Origin: Stenotrophomonas maltophilia
GTDB taxonomy: Bacteria > Pseudomonadota > Gammaproteobacteria > Xanthomonadales > Xanthomonadaceae
Length of the DNA: 64,000 nucleotides
Assembly: GCF_003970865.1 (NCBI RefSeq)
Contig: NZ_RXLZ01000001.1
Span: forward strand, 78,250 to 142,249
Reading direction: 5' to 3'
Part shown: one piece after another, positions 53,256-61,548 of the stretch
Layout: each line of letters begins with the position of its first letter
Position numbering within the stretch: the first letter of the stretch is position 1
Translations under genes and position numbers: made by a program
Notes under the pieces: model-generated
Database searches by the model: none
What the model was told of the DNA's origin: nothing
The model's input: the letters and a program-made list of their open reading frames with translations, nothing else

Positions 53256-54692
53256 ATGTCCGCTCGCCCCGGCTTCCGTTCCAACCGCAGAGAGCGCGGT
53301 GATGGCTTCGATCGCGATCGCGATCGCGACGAGTCGCGCATCGACCAGTTGCGGGTACCGCCACATTCGGTGGAAGCCGAGCAGGCGGTGCTGGGTGGCC
53401 TGATGCTGGCCCCGGAGGCCTATGACCGGGTCAATGACCAGCTGACCGAAGGCGATTTCTACCGCCGCGACCACCAGATGATCTATCGCGCGATCCGCGA
53501 GCTGTCCGAGCGCGAGCGGCCGTTCGATGCGGTGACCCTGGGCGAGTGGTTCGAATCGCAGGGCAAGATGGAACTGGTGGGCGATGGTGCCTATCTGATC
53601 GAGCTGGCCAGTACCACGCCGTCGGCGGCCAACATCGTGGCCTACGCCGAGATCGTGCGTGACAAGGCGGTGCTGCGGCAGCTGATCCAGGTGGGTACCG
53701 ACATCGTCAACGACGGTTTCCAGCCCGAGGGCCGTGAGAGCAGCGAGCTGCTGGCATCGGCGGAAAAGAGCGTGTTCGCCATCGCCGAACAGGGCGCACG
53801 CGGCCGTACCGATTTCGTGGCGATGCCCGGCGCACTGAAGGATGCCTTCGAAGAGCTGCGCAGCCGCTTCGAGAATGGCGGCAACATCACCGGCCTGCCG
53901 ACCGGTTACAACGATTTCGATGCAATGACCTCCGGCCTGCAGCCGACCGACCTGATCATCCTTGCCGCGCGCCCGGCCATGGGCAAGACCACTTTCGCAC
54001 TGAACATCGCCGAGTACGCGGCGATCAAGTCGAAGAAGGGCGTGGCGGTGTTCTCGATGGAAATGTCGGCATCGCAGCTGGCGATGCGCCTGATTTCCTC
54101 CAACGGCCGCATCAACGCGCAGCGCCTGCGTACCGGCCAGCTGGAAGACGAGGACTGGAGCCGCGTCACCAGCGCGATCAAGATGCTGAAGGAAACCAAG
54201 ATCTTCATCGACGATACGCCCGGCGTGTCGCCGGAAGTGCTGCGCTCCAAGTGTCGTCGCCTCAAGCGCGAGCATGACCTGGGCCTGGTGGTGATCGACT
54301 ACCTGCAGCTGATGAGCGTGCCGGGCAACAGCGAAAACCGCGCGACCGAAATCTCGGAGATCTCGCGTTCGCTGAAGGGCCTGGCCAAGGAACTGCATGT
54401 GCCGGTGATCGCGCTGTCGCAGCTCAACCGCTCGCTGGAAACACGTACCGACAAGCGCCCGGTGATGGCCGACCTTCGCGAATCGGGCGCAATCGAGCAG
54501 GATGCGGACATGATCGTCTTCATCTACCGCGATGATTACTACAACAAGGAAAATTCGCCGGACAAGGGCCTGGCCGAGATCATCATCGGCAAGCACCGTG
54601 GTGGCCCGACCGGTTCGTGCAAGCTGAAGTTCTTCGGCGAGTACACCCGCTTCGACAACCTGGCCCACGATTCGGTCGGCTCGTTCGAGTAA
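53256..54692 (+). CDS. dnaB: Replicative DNA helicase
   Basis: Hexameric 5'-3' helicase of the replisome. 478 residues. An N-terminal charged tail (GFDRDRDRDESR) encoded partly by three GATCGC repeats (53310-53327) precedes the helicase N-domain (about 30-150). RecA-like ATPase domain with Walker A ARPAMGKTTF near residue 240 and Walker B VVIDYLQLM near residue 347. ATG 53256 follows AGGA at 12 nt. Ends with SVGSFE. Confidence 0.96.
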   Translation: MSARPGFRSNRRERGDGFDRDRDRDESRIDQLRVPPHSVEAEQAVLGGLMLAPEAYDRVNDQLTEGDFYRRDHQMIYRAIRELSERERPFDAVTLGEWFESQGKMELVGDGAYLIELASTTPSAANIVAYAEIVRDKAVLRQLIQVGTDIVNDGFQPEGRESSELLASAEKSVFAIAEQGARGRTDFVAMPGALKDAFEELRSRFENGGNITGLPTGYNDFDAMTSGLQPTDLIILAARPAMGKTTFALNIAEYAAIKSKKGVAVFSMEMSASQLAMRLISSNGRINAQRLRTGQLEDEDWSRVTSAIKMLKETKIFIDDTPGVSPEVLRSKCRRLKREHDLGLVVIDYLQLMSVPGNSENRATEISEISRSLKGLAKELHVPVIALSQLNRSLETRTDKRPVMADLRESGAIEQDADMIVFIYRDDYYNKENSPDKGLAEIIIGKHRGGPTGSCKLKFFGEYTRFDNLAHDSVGSFE

Positions 54693-54694
54693 CA

Positions 54695-54717
54695 GGGGTG
54701 CCGGCCGCTGGCCGGCA
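54695..54717. repeat. Single SMAG-like palindrome after dnaB
   Basis: GTGCCGGCCGCTGGCCGGCA with a decayed GGGG head, immediately after the dnaB stop; may end its transcript. Confidence 0.7.
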
Positions 54718-54768
54718 ACCTCCTCCACGCCGGCAAACCATTCAAAACGCCAATCTTCCGTATGTGGC

Positions 54769-54802
54769 GTGTAAATGACATGTAACGCGACGCTTCTACG
54801 AT
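54769..54802 (+). promoter_or_regulatory. Pho-like box and -10 of the TonB receptor-phoD operon
   Basis: GTGTAAA-TGAC-ATGTAAC (54769-54786) is a pair of 7-bp direct repeats with a 4-bp spacer, the 11-bp period of a PhoB Pho box. TACGAT (54797-54802), a fair -10, starts 10 nt after the second repeat, the spacing used in PhoB promoters, where the box replaces the -35. Confidence 0.55.
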
Positions 54803-54865
54803 TCCGCCGCTGCTGCCCTTCGACGCCGCCCTTCGGCGTCCAGCGTGCCCAAGGAATCCGCCCCC

Positions 54866-57109
54866 ATGCCGTCCCACGCTCCGCTCCGCCGCAATCTGCT
54901 GGCCCTGCTGGTCTGTGCTTCGCTGCCGTCGCTGGCTGTCGCTGAAACCGCCCCCGCGACCGCCGCGCCGTCGGCCACCACCCTCGATTCGATCTCGGTG
55001 ATCGGCCGCGGCGAAGCCCGCCAGGTGCAGCGCGTGACCGCCGAGGACATGAAGATCCTGCCGCCGGGTGCCAACCCGCTGAAGCTGCTGGCCAGCAAGC
55101 CGGGCGTGCACTTCGAATCGGCCGATGCCACCGGCGCCTACGAATGGTCCACCAGCATCAGCCTGCGTGGCTTCAACCAGAACCGCCTGGGCTACACCCT
55201 CGATGGCATCCCGCTGGGCAACATGGCCTACGGCAACAGCAACGGCCTGCACATCAGCCGCGCGGTGATCAGCGAGAACCTGGGCGGTGCGGAGGTCTCC
55301 ACCGGCATTGGCGCGCTGGGTACGCCGTCCACCAGCAACCTTGGCGGCGTGTTCCAGTTCTACTCGATCGATCCGTCCACCGAATACGGCGTGGTTCTGG
55401 CGCAGGGCTTTGGCAGCGACAACGCGCGCCGTAGCTATGCGCGCCTCGATACCGGCGACCACCAGGGCTTTGCGGCCTACCTGTCCGGCGCATACTCGGA
55501 AGGCGACAAGTGGAAGGGCAAGGGCTCGCAGGAGCTGAAGCAGTTCAACGGCAAGGCCACCTACAACTTCGGAACGGACAGCAGGATCACGGCGCTGTTC
55601 AACGCCTCGCGCCGCGTCGAGGCCGATTACCAGGACCTGTCGCTGGAGATGATCGATCGCCTCGGCTGGGACTGGGACAACTACGCGCCGGACTGGGATC
55701 GTGCCGTCGCCGCGGCACGCGGAAAATTCAGCGGTGGCGTCAACAGCCCCTGGGATGCGTACTACTCCGGCCACGGGCTGCGCAATGACGACCTGTCCAG
55801 CATCGCCGGCGATTTCGGCCTGAACGAGTCGATGCGGCTGAAGGTCAATGTCTACAACCACAGCAACCGTGGCCAGGGCCACTGGTTCAGCCCGTCCAAT
55901 CCGTCCAACCCGGGTACCAGCCGCGAGATCCCGATCTCGATCCGCACCACCGAGTACGCGATCGACCGCACCGGCGTGACCTCCGCGTTCACCTGGAACA
56001 TCGGTGGCCACGAACTGGAAGCCGGCCTCTGGTACGAGGACAACGGGCACAGCGTGCAGCGCAACTTCTACTACATCGACGGCCCGATCACCGACGACTT
56101 CTTCCTGCGCAACCCGGACCAGCGCGTGTGGCACCAGCGCTACACCACCATCACCCGCCAGTTCTACGTGCAGGACCGCTTCCGCCTGTTCGATGACCGC
56201 CTGACCATCGACATCGGTGCGAAGTCGCCGCACACCCGCACCAGCGTGCGCACGCCGCTGGGCAGCTACGCCAACAACAGCAGCCTGACCTCGAAGAAGG
56301 GCCTGCTGCCGCAGGCCGGCTTCAACTTCAAGCTCAACGAAGGCAATGAAATCTTCGGCTCGTTCGCCAAGAACGTGGCTGCCTATGCGCTGGGCGTGGG
56401 CAGCCCGTTCAACGTGCCGCAGGCAGCGTTCGACGCCAGCGCGAAGAACCTGAAGCCGGAACAGTCGCGCACCATCGAGCTGGGCTGGCGCGGCTATGGC
56501 CAGGGCTATGAAGCCTCGGTGGCGGTGTACGACGTCAAGTTCGACAACCGCCTGCTGGCCATTGCCCAGTGCGTGGGCATCCTCGGTTGCCCGGCGCTGT
56601 TCTCCAACGTGGGTTCGGTGACCAGCCGCGGCGCCGAGGCGACCCTGCAGCTGAAGCCGATGCAGGACCTGGCGTGGTCCAACGCGCTGTCCTGGAATGA
56701 CAGCACCTACGACAACGACTACGTGAACAACGGCGTGGTGCCGACCCGCGGCAAGAAGACCGTCGATACCCCGGAATGGATGTTCGCCAGCACCCTGGCC
56801 TGGACCCCGGGCCCGTGGGACATGCGCCTGTCGGCCAACCACGTCGGCAAGCGGTTCGTGACCTATACCAACGACGTGTCGGTGCCGAGCTACTGGCTGG
56901 TCAATGCTTCGGTGGCCTATGACTTCGGCACGCTGGGCCCGGCGCAGAACCTGACCGTGGCGCTGAACCTGACCAACCTGACCGACAAGCGTTATCTGTC
57001 TTCGATCAACACCAACGGCACCTACGCCGCCGACCCGACCCGCAGCCTGGCGACCATGCAGGTCGGCGCGCCGCGGCAGGTGATGGCCACCGCCACCGTG
57101 CGCTTCTGA
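54866..57109 (+). CDS. TonB-dependent receptor (phosphate-linked)
   Basis: 747 residues. Signal peptide to about residue 26 (SLAVA/ETA), TonB box region (LDSISVIG, about residue 40), plug and beta-barrel ending in Phe (TATVRF). A Pho-like box lies upstream and the stop overlaps the phoD ATG (TGATG at 57107-57111), so it probably imports an organophosphate or its product. ATG 54866 preferred; an in-frame GTG at 54845 would extend the signal peptide. Confidence 0.9.
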   Translation: MPSHAPLRRNLLALLVCASLPSLAVAETAPATAAPSATTLDSISVIGRGEARQVQRVTAEDMKILPPGANPLKLLASKPGVHFESADATGAYEWSTSISLRGFNQNRLGYTLDGIPLGNMAYGNSNGLHISRAVISENLGGAEVSTGIGALGTPSTSNLGGVFQFYSIDPSTEYGVVLAQGFGSDNARRSYARLDTGDHQGFAAYLSGAYSEGDKWKGKGSQELKQFNGKATYNFGTDSRITALFNASRRVEADYQDLSLEMIDRLGWDWDNYAPDWDRAVAAARGKFSGGVNSPWDAYYSGHGLRNDDLSSIAGDFGLNESMRLKVNVYNHSNRGQGHWFSPSNPSNPGTSREIPISIRTTEYAIDRTGVTSAFTWNIGGHELEAGLWYEDNGHSVQRNFYYIDGPITDDFFLRNPDQRVWHQRYTTITRQFYVQDRFRLFDDRLTIDIGAKSPHTRTSVRTPLGSYANNSSLTSKKGLLPQAGFNFKLNEGNEIFGSFAKNVAAYALGVGSPFNVPQAAFDASAKNLKPEQSRTIELGWRGYGQGYEASVAVYDVKFDNRLLAIAQCVGILGCPALFSNVGSVTSRGAEATLQLKPMQDLAWSNALSWNDSTYDNDYVNNGVVPTRGKKTVDTPEWMFASTLAWTPGPWDMRLSANHVGKRFVTYTNDVSVPSYWLVNASVAYDFGTLGPAQNLTVALNLTNLTDKRYLSSINTNGTYAADPTRSLATMQVGAPRQVMATATVRF

Positions 57110-58698
57110 TGCGCGGGCCTGTGGATCCGGAAAGCCGCCGTCGCCTGCTGCGCATGGCGTGGCAGGGCACGGGGGCGGCGATCGCACTGGCGGCGATGCC
57201 GGGGCTGGCCACGGCCGGCCCACGGCCGCGGCTGGGGCGTGATCCGTTCACCCTCGGTGTCGCCGCCGGTGATCCGGATCCGCAGGGTGCGGTGCTGTGG
57301 ACGCGACTGGCGCCGGACCCGCTCAACGGCGGCGGCATGCCGTCGCGGGCGGTTCCGGTGCGCTGGTTCGTGGCCGAAGACCCTGGCATGCGCCGGCTGG
57401 TGCAGCGCGGTGTGGCTGCCGCGGTGCCGGAGCTGGCCCATTCGGTGCATGTGGAGGTCAACGGCCTGCGTCCGGGCCGTGACTACTACTACCGCTTCGC
57501 CTGCGATGGCGATGAGGAAAGCGCGGTCGGCCATTTCCGCACCGCGCCGCTGCTGGACACGCAGCTGCAGCAGCTGCGGCTGGCACTGTGCACCTGCCAG
57601 GCCTGGAACAGTGGCTACTACCCGGTGCTGCGCGATATCGCGAAGAGTGATGTCGACCTGGTGCTGCATGCCGGTGACTACCTGTACGAGTACAGCCCGT
57701 TGCAGAACGCGCGCGGCAGCATGCTGGACGCGGCGCGTTTCAGTGGCGAGACGGTGAGCCTGGAGCGCTACCGTGACCAGTACGCGCTGTACAAGCTCGA
57801 TCCAGACCTGCAGGCCGCGCACGCCGCCCACGCGTTCGCGGTGATCTGGGACGACCACGAGGTGCAGAACGATTACTCCGGCATCCATCCGGAGAAGCCC
57901 GGCGTCTCGACCGAAGACTTCATCGTGCGTCGTGCGGCAGCCTATCGCGCGTTCTACGAACACCTGCCGATGCGCAGCACGCCTGCGGGCAATGGTGGCC
58001 TGCGCGTGCATCGACGGCTGCGCTATGGCGATCTGGCGCAGCTGACGCTGCTGGACTGCCGCCAGTTCCGCCCGGCCAATCCCTGCGGTGTGGGCGAGTC
58101 ACCACGCTGCGAGGCGGCACTGGATCCACGCATGAGCATGCTGGGCGTGGGCCAGGAGGCTTGGTTCACGCAGTCGATGGCCGCCGCGCAGGGCACGCGC
58201 TGGAATGTAGTGGTGCAGCAGCTGCTGATGGCGCAGCTGCGGCTGGACGGTGGCACGCCGCGCGAGCGCTTCTGGAACGACGCCTGGGATGGTTATCCGG
58301 CGGCTCGCAACCGTCTGCTGCAGGCGATGCAGGCGGGCGGGCAGGGCAATGCCATCGTGCTCGGTGGTGACTGGCATTCCACCTTCGTCAACGACCTGAA
58401 GCTGGATTTCGACGCGGCCAGCGCGCCGGTCGTGGCAACCGAATTCATCGCCCCGGCGATCAGCAGTGGCGGCGACGACACGCCGTACGGTCCGTACTAC
58501 GGACCGTCGATACCGCAGAACCCGCATATCCGCTACTTCGACGGCGACCGCCGCGGCTGGTGGAAGCTGCAGCTGAACCGGCAGACCGTGGACGCCGAGC
58601 TGCGCTTCGCCGACAGCGTGCTGCGCGCGGATGCGACGGTGCGCACCGCGGCGCGCTTCCTGGTGAGCCACGGCCGCCCGGGCGCAGTCCCGGTGTGA
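57109..58698 (+). CDS. phoD: Alkaline phosphatase D family phosphoesterase
   Basis: 529 residues. Tat signal with twin arginines (SRRRLLRMAWQG) and a hydrophobic stretch ending at ATAG. Metal-site segments include CTCQAWNSGYYPVL, HAGDYLYEY, WDDHEVQNDY and GGDWHSTF, typical of PhoD. Secreted folded, it hydrolyses phosphomono- and diesters. Its ATG shares one base with the receptor stop, so uptake and hydrolysis are coupled. Confidence 0.93.
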   Translation: MRGPVDPESRRRLLRMAWQGTGAAIALAAMPGLATAGPRPRLGRDPFTLGVAAGDPDPQGAVLWTRLAPDPLNGGGMPSRAVPVRWFVAEDPGMRRLVQRGVAAAVPELAHSVHVEVNGLRPGRDYYYRFACDGDEESAVGHFRTAPLLDTQLQQLRLALCTCQAWNSGYYPVLRDIAKSDVDLVLHAGDYLYEYSPLQNARGSMLDAARFSGETVSLERYRDQYALYKLDPDLQAAHAAHAFAVIWDDHEVQNDYSGIHPEKPGVSTEDFIVRRAAAYRAFYEHLPMRSTPAGNGGLRVHRRLRYGDLAQLTLLDCRQFRPANPCGVGESPRCEAALDPRMSMLGVGQEAWFTQSMAAAQGTRWNVVVQQLLMAQLRLDGGTPRERFWNDAWDGYPAARNRLLQAMQAGGQGNAIVLGGDWHSTFVNDLKLDFDAASAPVVATEFIAPAISSGGDDTPYGPYYGPSIPQNPHIRYFDGDRRGWWKLQLNRQTVDAELRFADSVLRADATVRTAARFLVSHGRPGAVPV

Positions 58699-58707
58699 AT
58701 CCGTTCG

Positions 58708-58730
58708 GTAGTGCCGGCCGCTGGCCGGCA
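58708..58730. repeat. Single SMAG element after phoD
   Basis: GTAG head then TGCCGGCCGCTGGCCGGCA, 9 bp past the phoD stop. Confidence 0.85.
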
Positions 58731-58866
58731 ACCTCCTGAATCTCCGGTTTCCCCGCCACCGGTTTCATCGCCCCCAGCCCGGTTTCGTCGCAAACCGTTT
58801 GCGCGCGGCAAGGGCAGGGCGCCAAGGTGTCCGCAGGCGGCAAGGTGCCGCCACAAGGAGACCGTG

Positions 58867-59079
58867 ATGAAGACCCTGTTCGCGCTCGGCGTGTGGTGCC
58901 TGCTGTTCGTGCTGTGCTGGCCGCTGGCGATCCTCGCCCTGATCGCCTGGCCGTTCGTGTGGCTGCTGAGCCTGCCGTTCCGCCTGGTCGGCATCACCTT
59001 CTCGGCGCTGTTCGCCTTCCTGCGCGCGCTGTTCATGCTGCCGGCACGGTTGCTCGGCGGCGGGCCGGTTGCCGCATGA
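58867..59079 (+). CDS. Small hydrophobic membrane protein
   Basis: 70 residues with two hydrophobic helices (about 2-30 and 33-60), unrecognised family. AAGGAG 5 nt before ATG 58867. Its stop overlaps the next start as ATGA (59076-59079). Confidence 0.75.
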   Translation: MKTLFALGVWCLLFVLCWPLAILALIAWPFVWLLSLPFRLVGITFSALFAFLRALFMLPARLLGGGPVAA

Positions 59080-59324
59080 GGATCATGCTGTTGACCGCAC
59101 TGGCACTGCTCGCTGCGCCCGCCGTGGCTTCACCTCCAGCACCGCCCTCGGTGTGGCTGGAACGCCAGCAGACCGCTGCGGCTGACGAGGCGAATGCTGC
59201 AGCGGTCTCTGTGCCGAAAGCCAAGGAGCGCTGCAGGGTCGCGAAGGAATGGAAGGTCGGCGATACGGTTGTGCAGCACAGAGTCTGTGAGGATCCGCCG
59301 AAGAAGCCCGCTGGAAAGGTGTAG
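59076..59324 (+). CDS. Small exported hypothetical protein
   Basis: 82 residues. Signal peptide ends near AVA/SPP. The mature part is Ala-rich and basic, with two cysteines (KERCRVAKEWKVG, HRVCEDPP), so one disulfide is possible. No family recognised. It is coupled to the preceding membrane protein by a 4-nt overlap. Its TAG stop (59322-59324) forms part of a SMAG GTAG head. Confidence 0.65.
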   Translation: MRIMLLTALALLAAPAVASPPAPPSVWLERQQTAAADEANAAAVSVPKAKERCRVAKEWKVGDTVVQHRVCEDPPKKPAGKV

Positions 59325-59345
59325 CGCCGAGCCTACGCTCGGCGC
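59321..59345. repeat. SMAG element overlapping a stop codon
   Basis: GTAG head at 59321-59324 contains the TAG stop of the small exported protein; palindrome GCGCCGAGC...GCTCGGCGC follows. It lies between convergent genes. Confidence 0.75.
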
Positions 59346-59349
59346 CACA

Positions 59350-59952
59350 TCATGCTGCCTCTGCACGCAGCGCCGCCTGCACGGCCGGTCGCGCGTTGAT
59401 CCTGCGCAGGTAGGCAGGCAGGGCCGGCCATGCCGCCAGATCGATGGAGAAGAAGCGGCACCAGCCGAGCACCGTGAAAAGATAGGCATCGGCAACGCTG
59501 AAGTCCGGTCCCGTCAGGAAGTCCTGCGTTGCCAACGTGTCCTGCAGCAGATCGAAGCGCTTGAACAGCTTCTGCCGGAAGAAGGCTTTGGCCGCTTCCG
59601 GCAGATCGGCGTTGAACAGCGGCGCCGAGCCGGCATGGATCTCGCTGGTCACGAAGTTCAACCACTCCTGCAGTCGTACCCGCTCCCAGCTGCCGACGGG
59701 CGGGGCCAGCGCGCATCCGGGTTTCAGGTCGGCCAGGTACTGGACGATGGCCGGGCCTTCGGTCAGCACCTGCCCGTCATCCAGTTCCAGCGCCGCGACA
59801 TAGCCTTTGCGGTTGATGGCGCGGAAATCGCGGCCATCGGCGGTCTGTTTGGTGATGTTGTCAACTTTGACCAGCTCAAAGGGCAGGCCGAGCTCTCGCA
59901 GCACGATATGGGGTGACAGCGAGCAGGTGTAGGGCGCGTAGTAGAGCTTCAT
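59350..59952 (-). CDS. gstA: Beta-class glutathione S-transferase
   Basis: 200 residues. The N-terminus YYAPYTCSLSPHIVLRELG carries the Cys10 and SPHI of bacterial beta-class GSTs, which bind glutathione through that cysteine. A helical C-terminal domain follows. Divergent from a LysR regulator, a common arrangement in which the regulator controls the GST. The ribosome site is weak but GAGAC is placed well. Confidence 0.92.
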   Translation of the reverse strand: MKLYYAPYTCSLSPHIVLRELGLPFELVKVDNITKQTADGRDFRAINRKGYVAALELDDGQVLTEGPAIVQYLADLKPGCALAPPVGSWERVRLQEWLNFVTSEIHAGSAPLFNADLPEAAKAFFRQKLFKRFDLLQDTLATQDFLTGPDFSVADAYLFTVLGWCRFFSIDLAAWPALPAYLRRINARPAVQAALRAEAA

Positions 59953-60025
59953 GGACGGTCTCGAGGCGGAAAGGACGGCTGGGCCAGCCGATGCGAGGCA
60001 GTCTGCTGGGCGAGTCGCATCCGGT

Positions 60026-60044
60026 AAAATCAATCTTCGATTTT
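60026..60044. promoter_or_regulatory. Inverted repeat in the gstA-lysR intergenic region
   Basis: AAAATC (60026-60031), 7 nt, GATTTT (60039-60044), a 19-bp interrupted palindrome in the 120-bp divergent gap. It may be the LysR-type binding site, although the strict T-N11-A form is not met. TAAAAT at 60025-60030 is also a possible -10 on the + strand for lysR. Confidence 0.4.
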
Positions 60045-60072
60045 CTTGCCATAAGCTTGACTACTGCCAGTC

Positions 60073-60972
60073 ATGATGAATCTTGCCCATTGGCGGCTGC
60101 TGGTTGCCGTGGCCGACGAGGGAACCATCTCGCGCGGCGCTGATCGCGTCGGCATCAGCCAGTCCGGTGCCAGTCAGGCCCTGGCCCAGCTGGAATCCTC
60201 ATTGGGGTTTGCGGTGTTCGTGCGCGAGCGGCGTCAGGTTGAGATCACCGCGCTCGGCCAACGGGTGATCGAACACGCACGCATCATGCTGGGCGGCCTG
60301 CAGGCGATCCGCGCGCTGGCCGATGACAGCCAGGGGCTCAGTGGTGCACGCATCCGCCTGGCGACCTTCCCGTCGCTCGTTTCCAGTGTGCTGCCTGCGC
60401 TGCTGCGTGACTTCCAGCGCCGTCACCCGGGCATCGAGGTGGTGGCGGTGGAGGGCACCGACGAGGAGGTGGAGTGCTGGCTCGAATCAGGCACGGTCGA
60501 CGCCGGCGTGGTGATGAACCCCGCTGCCGATCGCGCCCCGTTGATGCTGGGCAGCGATGGGTGGATGGCGGTGCTTGCGCAGTCGCATCCGCTGGCGCGG
60601 CGCGCCACGGAAAGCGGGGTGGCCTTGAGCGAGCTGGCGGCCGAGCCCTTCATCCTCGCAACAGGGGGCTGTGCGGTGAACGGTCAGCGCCTGATGGCGG
60701 ACGCCGGTCTACAGCTGAGCGACGTACGGGTGACCGTGCGCGACTGGGCCAGCGCGTGCGTGCTTGCCCGCGAGGGTCTTGGAGTCTCGCTGGTGCCGGA
60801 ATCGACCTTGCCGGACGATCTGCACGGCCTGCGCGTGCTGCCGGTGCAGCCGGGCATCCGGCGCGTGTTCGGCCTGGTCTGTTCGCAGGCGGGGCGCGCA
60901 TCGCGTGCAACGCAGGTGTTCATGCAGGAGCTGGGCCCGGCCGCTGCGGGCCGGGCGTCCGGATCAGCGTGA
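60073..60972 (+). CDS. LysR-family transcriptional regulator
   Basis: 299 residues. Winged helix-turn-helix (about 1-65; GTISRGADRVGISQSGASQALAQLE) and effector-binding domain (about 90-290). Divergent from gstA. Its stop at 60970-60972 overlaps the tail of the opposite-strand gene by 9 bp. Effector unknown. Confidence 0.93.
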   Translation: MMNLAHWRLLVAVADEGTISRGADRVGISQSGASQALAQLESSLGFAVFVRERRQVEITALGQRVIEHARIMLGGLQAIRALADDSQGLSGARIRLATFPSLVSSVLPALLRDFQRRHPGIEVVAVEGTDEEVECWLESGTVDAGVVMNPAADRAPLMLGSDGWMAVLAQSHPLARRATESGVALSELAAEPFILATGGCAVNGQRLMADAGLQLSDVRVTVRDWASACVLAREGLGVSLVPESTLPDDLHGLRVLPVQPGIRRVFGLVCSQAGRASRATQVFMQELGPAAAGRASGSA

Positions 60973-61392
60973 ACCCGCTACCAGCGGGGCAGGGATGACC
61001 TGCTGCTGGCCATCGCTGTACATCATCATGATCTTCTCGCCGCGGTAGGGCAGCACGACCTCCGGACGCCACGGGTTGCCTTTGGGCGCGGTGGCCTTGG
61101 CCATGGCGGTACAGCCGCTGTCCTTGACGCCGCAGCGGCGGATGGCGATCTGCAGGGTGCCGTCGGCGGACCGGTAATCGACCCCGGGTGAGTGGAACAG
61201 GGTTTCGCCCGGCATGCTGTAGCGGATCCTGATCTGGTTGGCGCCGAGCGGGCTCACCTCGACCGGCTGGACTGGGGCTCTGCGGTAGTCGCCTTCCAGC
61301 GGTTCGGCGGCGCAGGCCAGCAGCGGAACAAGTGCGGCCATCAATATAGTCGCTGCCGCGCGCGATGGGCGGGCGAGGGGGATCGATCGCAT
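60964..61392 (-). CDS. Exported hypothetical protein
   Basis: 142 residues, signal peptide with a possible lipobox (PLLAC). Mature part is beta-rich with two cysteines (AIRRCGVKDSGCTAM). No family recognised. It converges on lysR with a 9-bp overlap, and its product runs toward the lpd gene promoter region. Confidence 0.65.
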   Translation of the reverse strand: MRSIPLARPSRAAATILMAALVPLLACAAEPLEGDYRRAPVQPVEVSPLGANQIRIRYSMPGETLFHSPGVDYRSADGTLQIAIRRCGVKDSGCTAMAKATAPKGNPWRPEVVLPYRGEKIMMMYSDGQQQVIPAPLVAGSR

Positions 61393-61473
61393 GGCGTTCC
61401 TTCCTTGGTAGATGCCGCGATCATTGAACCGCAGTATTGCAGCGTCAAGTCACGCGGCGCCGTTGCAGGCAAC

Positions 61474-61500
61474 AAAAAACCCCGCCGAGGCGGGGCTTTT
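61474..61500. terminator. Terminator between hypothetical gene and lpd
   Basis: A6 run, CCCCGCC stem, GGCGGGG and C-T4 tail. It ends the lpd transcript on the minus strand, with its A6 complement giving the T-run. Confidence 0.85.
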
Positions 61501-61513
61501 GGTTTGCAGGCGC

Positions 61514-61538
61514 GTGCCGACCAACGGTCGGCACCTAC
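61514..61538. repeat. Single SMAG element downstream of lpd
   Basis: GTGCCGACC...GGTCGGCAC palindrome ending in CTAC, 11 bp past the lpd stop on the minus strand. Confidence 0.75.
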
Positions 61539-61548
61539 CAGCGAACGA

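Noticed and set aside
54539..57223. 894-codon open frame on the minus strand
   Set aside because: Antisense to dnaB end, the Pho-like box and the TonB receptor; no motif seen.
60964..60972. Frameshift between lysR and the opposite gene
   Set aside because: The 9-bp overlap is a simple convergent overlap with both stops intact.
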